From Alligator mississippiensis (taxonomy: Eukaryota; Chordata; Crocodylia; Alligatoridae): a DNA stretch of 64,000 nucleotides. The translations under genes and the position numbers were made by a program. The notes under the pieces are model-generated. The model was not told where the DNA came from. It worked only from the letters and a program-made list of their open reading frames with translations, and searched no databases. Each line of letters begins with the position of its first letter. The first letter of the stretch is position 1. Below, one piece after another: positions 34,777 through 47,100 of this stretch. Location: assembly GCF_030867095.1 (NCBI RefSeq), contig NC_081832.1:60621444-60685443 (forward strand). Reading direction: 5' to 3'.

Positions 34777-35234
34777 CTGGAAAGTACGGAGCAGAGGAAG
34801 CGGCAGTGACCGAGAGAACAGGAGGCAGAAGAAAAGTGGTGTTAAATGCAGCTGTGTTAGAAAGCAGCAAACTGCCAGTGAGCTAATGGCTGTGGTGGAA
34901 GTGAAGGTTTTCTATGCACCATCATGAAGGGAGAACTCAGGGAGGCAGAGGCGACTCCATAGGTGACCACTGTTCACGGGCCTGGCCTGACCCCATTCCA
35001 GGGGAACCAAACCCTGCCTAGGGTCTTTGTCTTTCTTGGGCAAAGGCAGAGTCTTCTGCCCTCCAGCAAAGGCTGTGCAAAGGGGTTGTTGATGGGGCAG
35101 GGCCCTGCTGAGTGATACATTGGGAAGCCGTGGGGCTGAGGTTTTGCTAGACTCCCTGGCCTTGGGTTTACCTGCTCATCCTTAGCATTCAGGGGATACT
35201 GCCCAAATGCACTCCAATTCCTCACCCCCAACAA

Positions 35235-35302
35235 GCTAGGCCCAGGCTGTGTGTGTGTGTGTGTCTTTGCGCATGCATGTATGTGCATGCATGCATGTGT
35301 GG
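35235..35302. repeat. TG / CATG simple repeat
   Basis: (TG)n at about 35250-35264, followed by CATGCATGTATGTGCATGCATGCATGTG in an ABLIM3 intron. Confidence 0.75.
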
Positions 35303-35762
35303 GGAGTTCACTTGCAGTCCATGCATTCTGAAACACCCAGCACTGCTCAAGATATGAACAGAGGAAACGATTTTCCTTCCATCCCTCAGCTCTGTCATGG
35401 AGCTTTCCTCTTGGGTTTTCCATAGAGATAGGGAGAAGCTTTGTACAAGCTCCTTCTTGAGAGAAAATGAAGCTCCCTTAGTCTGCCCCTTTGCCTCTCA
35501 CCAGAGAAGAATTAGCTGACCTGTGCTGTGCATAAGCATCTCAAGGGAAATGAGTCACCCCATGGCCCCAACATCCTGACTTTAACTCTTCCCTGTGTAC
35601 AGTCAAGCTTGCCAATGGAACCCATGCTGCTGGCAAAGGGATGTGCTGAGTTTGTGGAGGCCGCAGAGAGAGGCCCATGTGTCCTTGTGACTGTTGTTGT
35701 GCTGGTCTCTGCCAGGGGCAGAAGGGATGACCTGAATGTAGTGGTGCCTTTGGTGTCCTTAC

Positions 35763-35892
35763 CTGAGCGGTAGTAGTGAAATGGGGACCGTGGGATGGTG
35801 GGGGACATGCCCTGGCGGCTGTACGTAGGGGAGTCAATGTAGCCTGGGCTGGAAGCTCGCCTCTGCCGTATGTCAATACTTTCATAGATGTC
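35763..35892 (-). CDS. ABLIM3: ABLIM3 exon: linker, DIYE...YYRS segment
   Basis: Residues 359-402, 130 nt. It starts DIYESIDIRQRRASSPGYID after acceptor TTCTAG and ends HYYRS plus one base of a Gly codon at donor GTAAGG. It is rich in Ser, Tyr and Pro and has repeated S-P pairs, as in other ABLIM linkers. The RRASSPGY motif resembles a basophilic kinase site (inference). Confidence 0.96.
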
Positions 35893-37466
35893 CTAGAAGA
35901 GCAAAAGAAGAAGTGAATAACAGGCAAGACCTGCAGGGTCCTAGGGCTAAAAGGCAGCAGAAGCAGGACAATGATGGTGTTTAGTGTCTCCTAAAGGGCT
36001 GATTGGGTATAGGGGGATGTGCATAGGGGCAGAGAGAGAACCAGGTCACTTCACAGTCTTCCCTTTCCTCCAAGGAAATACTTCCTATCCCTTCAGTCAT
36101 GCATGTACCTGGCAACAAGGGCACCCCTCATCTCAGCTGGGAGCAGAAAGTCTCTGTCATGTCAAGGGCTGGTGTAGATGTGTCCAAAGGCATAAGCTCT
36201 AACAGACAGAGGAAGTGTTGGAACTGCTTGGGTGTGTATCGACTCCCTCTTTCCCAGCAGCACTGCCCCTTCTAAACATGCTAGGTCAAGGCCTGTCTTT
36301 GGGAACTGAAAGCTGTGGGGGGTCTGATCCTGGTGCACAGCACGTGTGGGTGGCTGGCAACAGTACTAAGTACAGACATATGGGCCGAGTGGGCGGTGGA
36401 TAGTGCAAAGCAGCAGATATCCAGCACTTGCAGATACATGCTCAGCTTGTGCCCATGGAAGTCCTGCTCTTCCAGCAGGCTGGGAGCTCAAAAGCAATGG
36501 CTCCACTGCATTCTTGTGCCTGTCCGTAGTGGAGCCTCTGGGAACAACCAGATTCCCCTGGCCTCCATAGCTGGACTGTTTGAAGAGCTCCCCATTCATT
36601 CCTCTTATTGTACCTTGAAAAAAGGGGTCCTCCTTCGCCTCAAAAAGGCCGCCTCATTTCTGCTAGGGCAGGATGGACATGGCTCTTTCCAGAGCCCATT
36701 AATGTTACTCTGAGACTCAACTGATGGGTCCATCACTGTTTGGTGGAAATGAGAACACAGGGCTATAAGGGACCCCTTGGGTCACTGAGTCCAGTCATCT
36801 GTGATCCCAAGCAACAAGGGGATTAATGGCTGTCTAGAAAGTTTACAAGAACATCCATTCTGGTTCAGAGGAGGAGAAGCACAGCTCTGTGCCCAGGGCA
36901 GCCACACAGCACCCAGAACAGCACCAGCTCCAGCTGTGCCTATCGGAGTGGTGTGATCAGCAATTACCGTGGCAATGGCTGTTCCCAGGGCTTCTGCCCT
37001 GTCTCCCCGCTTCAGTTATGCTACTATGGCCTTTCCCGCACACCACAGCCACAAAACATGTCCTGTCAACTTGATGGCCCTTAGTACAAATGCACACAAA
37101 TACTCTATGATGTGCCAAAGGACAAGGGCAGGAGAAACAATGTCTCCACTCTCCTCTAGTCCACCCATGATGCAAGGGCAGAGCAGACAGGCCTGTGCAG
37201 TTGACATTAAAATTGTTACCTGCACAAAACTACATCCACATAGTTCCAACTAGTTCAAGCAGGCCATATCCAATTTTGCAGTGAATGCATTGACTTCTGG
37301 GGACTTAGAAGGAAAAGAGCAAGAAGGCATTCAGCCAGCAGTTGTACTGGTTTAAACTCCCACTGTTGGCACTACGAGTCACCTTGGTCCAGTCAGGCCC
37401 CCATTTATAAATCTATTTAAACCCTGTCATCATAGTCTGAGAGGCTCTGGAGCACTGTGTAATTAC
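35893..37466. other. ABLIM3 intron with a CR1-like fragment
   Basis: Near 36757-36830, GGGACCCCTTGGGTCACTGA then GTCCAGTCATCTGTGATCCC resembles a diverged CR1 3' end similar to that at 31.1 kb. No other feature. Confidence 0.45.
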
Positions 37467-37496
37467 CTGAGAATATGGAGACAGTGTTCCAAGGGA
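37467..37496 (-). CDS. ABLIM3: ABLIM3 30-nt exon SLGTLSPYSQ
   Basis: Residues 349-358, exactly ten codons in phase 0/0, between acceptor ACTCCAG-type sequence (ctccag) and donor GTAATT. The encoded SLGTLSPYSQ matches a decapeptide I recall in human ABLIM3 at the same place. Symmetric phase makes inclusion or skipping frame-neutral. A stop-free minus-strand frame extends past it, but only these 30 nt fit the flanking exons. Confidence 0.93.
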
Positions 37497-39950
37497 CTGG
37501 AGGTGCCAGGAGGCCCAGGAGGGAGAGGAGACACAGCCCAGGGGAGAGAGGACAAGATGCAGAGAAAGAGAGAGAGATGAGACATGATTAACAGGAGACA
37601 TGACTGGCCAGGATCACAGAGCAGTTCATTTTCTCCATGTTACAGTCCACTTAGCAGAAACACAGTCTCATTAAAGCTGTCAGGCACTGAGTGGACCTTG
37701 CAGAAGAGATGGCTCCATTGATGGGAAAGAACTAGCAGCCTACCCCACTACCTCAGCCTGGTCTAAAGAACAGAGGGGAAGCATTGGTCCTGCCTGGTTA
37801 CTGCTCCAGGGGAGATGCCCAGTGGAGGAGACTGATGAAGCGAATGCTTTCTCCCCAGTCACCTGGGAAAGGGGAGAGAGAGCCCCCAGATTAGACCCTT
37901 CCTGGAGTCCTGTGTGTTCATGGTACCCTGGGCTGCACACTTACATCAACGCTCCAAGTATGATGTTCCATCCAGGAGGGTCCTGTTTCTGTCCACACTG
38001 GCGCCTAAGGTCAAAGGGACTTTTCCAGATTCAAAGTTTCAACCTGAGGTTAAGGCTGATGTTGTAACAGCCACAGGGTGTGCAGTAAGAGGCAACACCC
38101 ACAGAGGGTGAGAAAGGGGAACGGTGGAGTGACCCTGAGAAACTCCATGAGGTCTCAGAGGTACTAACAAGGCTCCTCACAGGTGCTTCCCTGGGAGCTG
38201 AGGAAGCATGCGCAGCAAGACGCACCTAGGGCAGGAGATGCCAAAACCTCAAGGGCTCTTCATAGCAGGCTGGAGAGGCACCTGGCCTAGAGGAGCTTCC
38301 TGTGCTACCTTCCAGCTGCAGTCTCCATGCTAAGCCCCCAGGCGTTGGCGGTCTGGGCCACTGCAGGCCAGCTCTGCCTGCAGCACAATCTCCACGCAGC
38401 ACTTGGCATTCTCTGTTTAGGGAAGGATCGTTTCCACTCGCATGTGGATCCAGTCCACAGATCCTCATGGGGCACCAAGCAACAGAATGAGAGTGTCAAG
38501 GCAGTGGTCACTGTCTATTATGCTCACAAACTGGCCATTATTGGACAGCAGACAGACACCCCTCAGTGAGAGGGCAGAGATGCAAGGCAGCTGGGGTCTA
38601 CCCTTAGTCTCTCAGGTCTTGTGCTTATCCCAGTCAATGTCCTGATTTGCTCTTTGCCTATATCAATGCCAGACAAATGTTGACACCTTCATTGGGCTAC
38701 ACTTTGATTTACCTGTAAGAATCAGGCCCGCTACGTCTTGGTGCCCTGATCTGAGCCCAGGAGGAGGCAGACTGAACCCTCATGACCTGGCAAGAGCCTC
38801 TGAAGCTCTACTGAGAGGCACAGTCACTATTCCCTTGTTGGTGTTGAGGTCATGAACCACTAAGGGGCCTGGACAAAGCAAGGCTGGACAACTGGCATGT
38901 GAGGAACTGTGACTCCACTCTACCTGGGAGACTTCAGGGTACTTATGGGCAGCAGTTACAAAGGCCACTTTCAGAACCAACTCAAAGGGCCCAGTCCTGC
39001 CCTCAGTGCCTGCTGATCCTAGTGGGAACTGTGGGCACAGGATCAGGACCCTGGTCAAGTCCTCTTTTCTCCCCTCCTTCCCATTTAGCTAAGGGTGAAA
39101 TTGCCTAGTAGCCCCAGCCTGTACCAGGAGGTGAGGCAGGGGCTGCTTCATGCTAGGTGCTGCCTCAGCACCACTCCACAAAGTGCTTCCTAGTGATCCC
39201 ACAGACACGGCAGGCACCAATCCCCTCCATCTGCATTCTCCCCATCAGAAGAGGAAGCAGCAGATATTGCCTGTCCTACCCAGTCCCTGGCCACCTTGTT
39301 CTCTCTCATTTGGAACTGGGCACCTTGGGGAAAATAACTGCAGAGAAATTAGGTGTCAGGTCCTTAACAGCCAGCTTTTCAGCAGTGCCATTTGGTGCAT
39401 AAGGAGCTCAGCCAGGCATAGAATGACCCTGCTGGAGATCTGCCCATTCCCCATCCTGGGATGGGGCTGGTTGTAGGGCTTCCCTTCACTCATTACATGG
39501 CCTGAAATGCCCTGGGATGCAGCTGAAGAAATTCCCTGGGGAAGTCATTTCTGCAGGGAGCCCTTTCTCTCCAGACCCCCTGTCGGTTGCTAAGTGCTAT
39601 CTATGTTCATCCTAAATGGCTTCCCCCAGCTTGGCCAGAGCCATAGCTGATCCAGATTGTAATTGTCTGATGCTGTAGCTGATTTCTGGCTTTCCTTCAC
39701 TTGACCCACAGTAGCATAGGTTGTCACCAAAGTTGTTCCATCTGGGCCAGTTACCAGATGACAGATCCTCATCAGCGATATCCAAGGTGAAATCCTGTTG
39801 TTTTCACCAGGTATAAATCTGAAGTGACCCCATTAACATCAGCAGAGTTATTTCAGATTCAGATCTGCTGAACCACAATTATCTGTGTCCCCCCCACCTC
39901 AGTCCTTGCCAGACTCTGAGGCCCTCTTTGGGCATGCGGAGACTCAGTAC
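37497..39950. other. ABLIM3 intron, nothing recognised
   Basis: Purine-rich stretch at 37500-37580 next to the 30-nt exon. No exon or RNA gene seen. Confidence 0.45.
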
Positions 39951-40106
39951 CTCCCCATAGCTATATCTCTCCAGCGTCTCATCCGATGTGTATCTGTGAT
40001 AGGGCTCGTAGGAAATGAGGTCGGGACGCTGCACCTCGTAGATGGCTTTAATCTTGGGAAGAGCTGCCAGGTCTTTGTAATTAAGGATCTCATTATCCAC
40101 TTTAGC
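39951..40106 (-). CDS. ABLIM3: ABLIM3 exon: linker, AKVDNEIL segment
   Basis: Residues 297-348, 156 nt, phase 0/0. It begins AKVDNEILNYKDLAALPKIK and ends RYSYGE at donor GTACTG. This tyrosine-rich block is shared by the ABLIM family. The differences from recalled human ABLIM3 are conservative, such as KIKAIYE for KVKSIYE. A 154-aa plus-strand reading frame across this exon is its shadow. Confidence 0.96.
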
Positions 40107-40114
40107 CTGAGGAA

Positions 40115-40180
40115 AGGGAGAGATGGAGACAGAGACAGAGACAGAGAGAAAGATAAGGAGAAAGGGAGGAAGAAGGGGGA
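40115..40180. repeat. Purine-rich GAGACA simple tract
   Basis: Plus-strand purine run with repeated GAGACAGAGACAGAG. On the transcribed strand it is the pyrimidine-rich tract upstream of the AKVDNEIL exon acceptor. Confidence 0.7.
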
Positions 40181-40559
40181 GGCTGGAATACACAGCGTGA
40201 GGTTAACAGACCAAAAAGAACCAGTGTGCAACCACAGGAAAGGGGAAAGGTCAGGAGATGTCTTCACAAGAAGCCATAAGTTCTCCCAGGAGAGAAGAGG
40301 CACCAGTGGGAAAGGGGCTGGAAGGGTAGTGGTGGTGAACAGCCTGTGAAATACTCTTCTGTCTTCAAAGGGCCTGCTGAGGCTAGGAGCTCCCCATAGC
40401 CCAAAGACTGGCCTGACCTCATGGGTGCTCCTTGCACTGAAAAGACATCTAATCTGCCCTCACCAGGGCATGCATAATGCCATTCCCCCAGCAAACCAGA
40501 GACTCAAGGAGGGGGGCACAGTCACCATGCTTTTTCTCCACCAGCAGACCTGTACTTAC

Positions 40560-40631
40560 GCAGATGACTCTGTTGGGGGAACCAATACTGGAACCAGGGG
40601 GTGAGATGGAGGTTTCTGATGTTCTTCTGTG
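40560..40631 (-). CDS. ABLIM3: ABLIM3 exon: linker segment after LIM4
   Basis: Residues 273-296, 72 nt, phase 0/0. It reads HRRTSETSISPPGSSIGSPN and ends RVIC before donor GTAAGT. The RRTSETS and SPP/GSP content offers several plausible phosphorylation sites (inference). Because it is a multiple of three with phase 0 at both ends, it could be skipped without a frame shift. Confidence 0.96.
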
Positions 40632-41539
40632 CTGTGTGAACGTGAAAGAACAAAGTAGATCAGAGGTCAAGTGATCTGCGACCTTCACTCATGCCATGAA
40701 GACAGGAGAGGGCAAAGAGACAAGTCCATCCTTGAGGTAAGAAGTCAATGGAGTCTCACTTGCTTATATCAGGGGTGAATTTTGCCCAAAATCTGATGAC
40801 GGGACACTAAGAGGGCACTCCCAAGTCTCTGTGAGCATGCATGTGTGCACACACACACACTGGAACTACACTTTACACTCATATCCTGGAATGTGACTGT
40901 GAAGCTGTCACTGACAGTGTGGGGAAGTGCGGGACTGTTCTGGCTGATTTCCTGTGTCTGGAAAGGAGGGAGGGCAGACAGCTTTGATGGACCATCTGGT
41001 GACTGCACCCCTGGACTGAGGCATTTCTGCATTGTGTGTTTACTGTTTAAAAAGTGGGAACCAATAAACAAGATACTAAACTCAAATGAAAACCTGCCAA
41101 ACCACCGAGCCTGGCTGGGCTCTCTGCTGGGAGGACCTCAATCTTCTCAACAGTGCCTCCTGAAAACAGTTATGGACCAACTACTGGCCTCCAAATGGAG
41201 GCCTGTCAATGATTTCCTGTGGGCAGAAGGATGGTGGCTGCAACATGGAGTCTCTGAAGGAAGACAGCATCCTGCAGGTTATGACTGGGTTGTAGAGAGC
41301 CCCCTTGCCATGGGAAGCAGGAGGCTGAGAGTGTGCTGACACTCAGACCAGGCTCTTGTGGGAAGTTTGGTGCAAAGAGTGGCTCTTGGTTTGCATGCCA
41401 CCCTCACAACTCATCTCCAGACATGTGCTAGACCCCCCAGGGCAGTGTCAGGGGTATTTGTCTGTCACCCTGCACTGTACCCCCTGCCCCATCACCTCTC
41501 ACAGACACCCCTTCACACACTGCCAATGTTCCAACTTAC

Positions 41540-41598
41540 CTTCAGTTTCTTCTCTGCTCTTGCTGCCTGTTTGCAGATGGGGTGCCACACTTCAGAAC
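41540..41598 (-). CDS. ABLIM3: ABLIM3 exon: end of LIM4
   Basis: Residues 253-272, 59 nt. It completes the split Gly codon, then reads SEVWHPICKQAARAEKKLK. H258 and C261 are the final LIM4 ligand pair. The Lys/Arg-rich tail marks the end of the LIM cassette. Acceptor TTTCAG and donor GTAAGT are both strong. It was too short to appear as a stand-alone reading frame and was found by its splice signals. Confidence 0.96.
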
Positions 41599-44013
41599 CT
41601 GAAACCCAGCACAGCACAGGGTCAGAAGTTTCTAGTTCTCCAGGGGAGAGCCCAAACTACCTCTAGCAGTTGGAGCGAGACTTACCCCCATCACAACTCC
41701 CTTCAGTCCTGACCAGCAGCCTAGCCCTGAACCTCCACACATCTCAGTTTTGCCCTAAACTGCCCTGCTGTTCTAGCCCTGGACCCCTACTAGTGCTGAT
41801 CTGCTGTGCTAGTTTTTGGGAACATTGAATTGCATGTCATGCATTGTTTAGCCTGTAAGCTGTGGGGGGCAAGGCCTGTGTCTCATGCAGTGCCAGGTAC
41901 ACTGTCAGCACCCAACAATGAATGATGTTGAGAATGGGCCTTTGAGGCCAGCGTGGGACCAGCAAATTCCTCTCGCTTGGGATGTAAATCCGGCTTACAC
42001 CCAGGCACCATCCAGACCTCGCAATAGGGCCTCCCAGAAGGGACTGCCTTTTGACTAAGAATTTGGTCTGCCACATCACAGGCAGCTCTCCAATCCCAGT
42101 ACCCCATATGTCACCATGCCTGCTCCCTGCACTAGGTGGGAGTGACAGCCATGCTGCAGTCTGCTCTTCCCAGAGTAATACAGACTCTTGAACTCATGCC
42201 TTGGCTTGTGTGGCTGAAAGCTCACCCATAATGTAAACTCACCCCCACCCACTCTGGAACTGAGCAGCAGAACATTAATTGGGAATGCAGCTTGGGCTCG
42301 TCCCCCTTGCAGCTCCTCTGATGCTCACCTCCCAGTCCTGGAATAAACTGTGAACTGTCAAAGCCAGAAAACCAGCCCCTGTCCCTCCCTCCCTTCCCTC
42401 CCTCCACCCACCTTTGGGTGGCACCTGGTGGGCCCATTGCCCCGCAGTGATGCTGGGCTGTCACAGGCCGCGTGCTGGGAGTGACAGCCAGGTGCACAGC
42501 CCTTAGATCACGCCTCTGCCTCCCCCACCAAAATGACAGGGCCTCTGCCAGGACCACACCAGCTGACAGTTCAGCATGACACTAATGGCACAGCCACTCC
42601 CCGGCGCTAAGTGCACAGAGGAGTCTGTCAGTCCCCAGCAGAGGGCTCCTGCCATGAATCCTGCGGTGTGAGGGCGGGAGGCACCCAGCCCTGCAATTAC
42701 TCCTGCAAATCCACATGGGTAATCAATGACTCAGGGCAACAGGCAAGTGCAGGCTACCAAAGAGAAAACAAACCTTCCCTCTGAGCTCAAAATAGCCCCA
42801 CAGGCAGCTCTAGGCAGGGCTGAGATCCTTCAAAGGCCTGTTCATTTGTTTCTTTTTAACCCAGATACCCATAATGGAAGCCTCAACCTCTTCAGGGCTA
42901 CACTCAGTACAACCAGGAAACAGAGGGAGGTTAGTTTTCTGGTTAAGGAGCTAGAGCAGGGCCTGAGATATCAGGGTTCAGATGCCAACCCTGTCACAGA
43001 CCCACTAAGACAGCCTGGGCACATCCTTGGTGCCATGGATTGTCCACATTTGCTTCTCAAGTTGGGAACCCAAATCTGGTGGTTACTTTTGAGACCATTA
43101 GTTTTATTCACTATGTACTGCAGCTTACCCTTCTATGAAATGGGGCTTTTTTGTTCCTGACCTGCCCTCACAGTGTGAGGGTTATTCTATGAAATGCATT
43201 GCGGTGCTGGATGCCACAGACATTCCTAGACAGACATGATGTGGTTCTCCAGCTGTAGGTGAGAATTCCTGGTACATACGTCTACTGCACCCTGGCAGCA
43301 CTGATGAGGTTCATATGCAGTGCATGAGGGCATTGCTGAAAATGACTTTGAGTAAGGAAGAAGTTGGCCAAGAGGAATAACATTTACTCTAGTAAAATGT
43401 CTCTGAGAGGTCCTTGCTGTTCTCACAGCTTTTACTGGCTTACTGAACTGGAAACGGAAGAAAGTGGTAGTGAGCACAGGCTCTGCCTGGGCCTGGAAAG
43501 GCTGCTCCTTCCCCATCAGGAGCAACATTTTGTCTAAAGAGATGACTGCCAAGTGTCACGGAAGGACTGCTTGTGTGCCTGGACATAGCAGCACCTCTGC
43601 ACTGCTGGACTTCAGGCACAGTGAGGAGGAAGCAACAGCTTATACCTGAGCAGTCTGTGGGGTGAACAGGTCTAATCTCCAGGGAGGAAATCGAGGCAGG
43701 AGATTCTCTGACATCTTATGAACACAACCAACCTGCATGATCCACATCTCAGCCACCCATTAGCTGGGCCTGGGTCTAGTGGTACAGCCATAGCATAGGG
43801 TACTTCCTGGGTTAGTCACCACAGGCATTGCAGTTTCCTCCACTTATGGTAGTAAGGTGACCTCTCTGCCTTCCTGCACTGCATATTTAAACCACAGGTC
43901 CAGTGACCATCTGCCAGGGGAGCCCAGCACATGGTTGTGCTCCCACTCCTGACATGCCCTGGAATCAGCAGATTGCCACACCAAGAGAGTGTTCATGGCC
44001 AGCATGTCCATAC
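41599..44013. other. ABLIM3 intron, nothing recognised
   Basis: Pyrimidine-rich simple tract at about 42378-42412 on the plus strand. No exon-like segment that fits the phase-1 junction was found. Confidence 0.45.
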
Positions 44014-44101
44014 CTGTGAGATACATCTCCTCCCCTTCTGTGAACATCTGGTGGCAGCGGACACATCTGGCACAGGTTGGGTGGTAATGTTTCCCTCCTG
44101 C
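44014..44101 (-). CDS. ABLIM3: ABLIM3 exon: LIM4 core
   Basis: Residues 224-253, 88 nt. It starts AGGKHYHPTCARC after acceptor TTGCAG. LIM4 ligands here are H230, C233, C236 and C239. It ends EMYLT plus one base of a Gly codon before donor GTATGG. If that donor is skipped, reading continues into intron and soon meets stops, so the exon boundary is well constrained. Confidence 0.97.
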
Positions 44102-47100
44102 CTGCAACAAGCGGAGAAATCAGGCATCTAAATGGGCAGAAATTGCTGAGCTGCTTTTTCCACTTTTCTCCTGGGTCTGAGCTGCCAAGTATCCTTCACA
44201 CTCCTCACAGGGAAGAAGTAAATGGCAAAGTACAGCAAAGAGCCTTGACAAGTGACCACACAAGTTGACCCAGCCCCAGGAATGTTTGGGAATTAACATC
44301 CTCCTAACCATGATGCATGAAGGGAACCAGAGCCCCAGGTCCCACTTCCTCCAATCAACCCATTCATAAGGTACTCAGGTAGCACACACCATTGTCAAGC
44401 CAGTCTGCAGCCTTCTGCACTCACTTGGCATTGTAGGAAGTGACCATCCACAAAACAGGACTGCAGAAAATCAGGGCCAGTCAGCTCAAATCCAACTAAC
44501 TAGCCACTCCAGCCTTCAAATCTTGACTTTGGCAAGTGTAGTGAATAACTGGCAATGACTTACTGTTCAGCTACCTCATGTAGGAAGGGATCCAGGGGCT
44601 TCCTTGAGGGTCAGAGATTACATGTGGGGATTGGTGGAGCTTCCTAAGCACTACAGCCATCTTTTCTGGTGTGTCTCAACATAGCACTCTTTTGGTGCTG
44701 CAGGAATGTTTTCTGTGTCCAACTTCCCAGTGTATCTTCCTTGTACCTGTCATTGGCCCTGTCCAGCCCCAGGGTGGGAGGCTGCACTAAGGGGTCACAG
44801 CTATGACCTATCAAACGAAAGCCACAGGCTCCTATTTTGCAAACCAACCCTGGGATTTTGACTACCTTCTGAAAGCACCAGGCATCTCACAGTGCAGAGG
44901 GAACCCAAGGCTTCACTTCACAGCCCCCTCCTACCACAGGAAAGCCAAGGCGATTCCCACTTGATTATTTCTTCCCTGCCCTCATTTCTCAAGACTCTTC
45001 CACCAGAGAAACTTTCCTGCCCCCTTCCGTGCCAACCATGCCCAAACTTCAGCTGTAACAACCTGCTATTTCCCCAGTGGCACGTTGCTGGGCTGTTCCC
45101 CTTGCCCTTTGACAAGGATAATAGGTTTAATTGGTAGCTTGTTTCCACTCAATGTGTCTGTTAGAATTTCAATTACAGGCTCGTTTTCTGGGCTCTGGAG
45201 CTCACAGGCCGCAGTTGGATCCAGGCAGCACTGAAACCCGGTCTGTGCTGTACAGTGTGTAACCCCTGAGGGACATTTTATGATAATAATATAAGAGGGC
45301 GAAGGATTATTTAAAGCTGTTAAGGGAATGAAGGATGGGGAGGAGTCTGCAATTTTCTAGGGGCACAGTTAACTTGGATACAGTATCAGTCTGAACCTGG
45401 GAGAGTCCAGAGGAAAAGGAAATCATTTGCTACAAGGGGGGGGATCAAGAAGAGGACTAGCGAGATTATGAATGGGGAACTGCTAATCACACGCAGAGCT
45501 TTTCATGGTACCAGCTTAGGCTATGGCCACCTGAGGGGAGAAGCAACGCTTGAGGCATAAGCCTGGAACACGTCACACCCTGGCAGCTGCAGGCTGTGCA
45601 CTGACAGGCAGGCATTTGAGAGCGTGAGAAAATTGACCGTGATTCATCCGGGGTAAATTTGTTACTGTTTGGGGTGGGGACGCATCACTTCAGCATCATG
45701 TGCTTGCAGCTTTTTTAGCCTGTGGCAAAACAAGCTGTCCTGATGTAACCCATTTGTGTGCCCACGGCCCTACCTGGGAATGCGTTCCCACTCAATGGCT
45801 CCTAGCAGCTCTGCATGAAATGAGAGGGTGATCAGCACTGCATCAGGCACCTGCTTGGCTGGCCTTTGCTGGCTGTCCCTGCGTGATAGGCTCACCAGCA
45901 TGCCATGCAGACCAAACTCCCCTCAGCAGGGAAGATCAGTAGGTGTTGGCAAGAGCCATGTATGGGGAAGCTCACTCTGCTGCTGTCCACACTGCCTGCA
46001 ATCCATGGAGCTCAGTGGGTCCGACTGCACATGGAGCATCCATTTCTTATCCATATCACGTTCACGTTCACTCCCAAAGGAAAAGACAGATAGAAAAACC
46101 ACTTGTAGGACTCATTGGGGAGGAGGATCCTGTACTCACAAAGCAAAAGAACTAACAGCTTGCTCTAGTTTCATCAAAGTTTGTGGGACTTTCCATTGAC
46201 TTCAGTGGGAATTGGATCAATCCCTAAGAAAACAAGGATAGTTTACGCCCCTGATGAGATTCCACCACAAGGATTTTGAGGTCAATATATCACATTTAAG
46301 CATATTGCAAATTGGAAACAATCTCTTCAATTGTTCCCAGATTATACACCCTCTCAGCCTGTCCCACTTCGGAAACCACAAATCTACCCCTTTGGATCTG
46401 CCTACAGCTTGAGATGTATTTCCCATTGTTCCTAAAGCCATGGCTTAGTTTACTCCAGACACTTTGCAGGGGATAATGGGAGGTTGTGGGGTGGGCATAG
46501 TTCATCTGTGCAGATGCAAGAAATACAGTCAAAGAAGGCCAAGGTACTCACCATCTAACCACTGGTCATACCATGCTGACCACACCTTTGGCTGCTGCAG
46601 TGCTATTCTACCATGCCCCCTCCGTGACAACAGGTCACAATGATGGAGCTTTAGATAGTGATCACAACCCAGGGTGTAAATAAATCATTTGAGACATCAG
46701 CAACCACAGCAACTCCCTCAATATTTCATGACAGTTTTCAACCTGGGATTGGACCTCGAAGTGCTAATCCCTGTAGCCCGTGGAATTTGCCCAGGGAGTT
46801 CTACTGTGGAAGGATCAGGCTCTAAGTATCTACAGGTAGACAGGTATGACATCAGCTGATAATAGGCCATCCTTTGATGATGACCCTGTGGTGGTGTCAA
46901 AAGAGCTGCCATCACAGAGGAAATGAGGCAGCTAATCCCACTGAATGGAGCCAAATTTTTACAGGCTTTGAAAACATTAGGGGATCAAATGCCTGCCATT
47001 TCAGGTGTTTCCATTTGTAGATGTCTGAAGTCATCTAAAATTATAGACACCCTTTGAAAATTATGACCTAACCTCTTCTCTGTCAAGGCCTGGGAAGGTC

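Noticed and set aside
39885-40349. 154-codon plus-strand frame
   Set aside because: Antisense shadow of the AKVDNEIL exon and its purine-rich flank.
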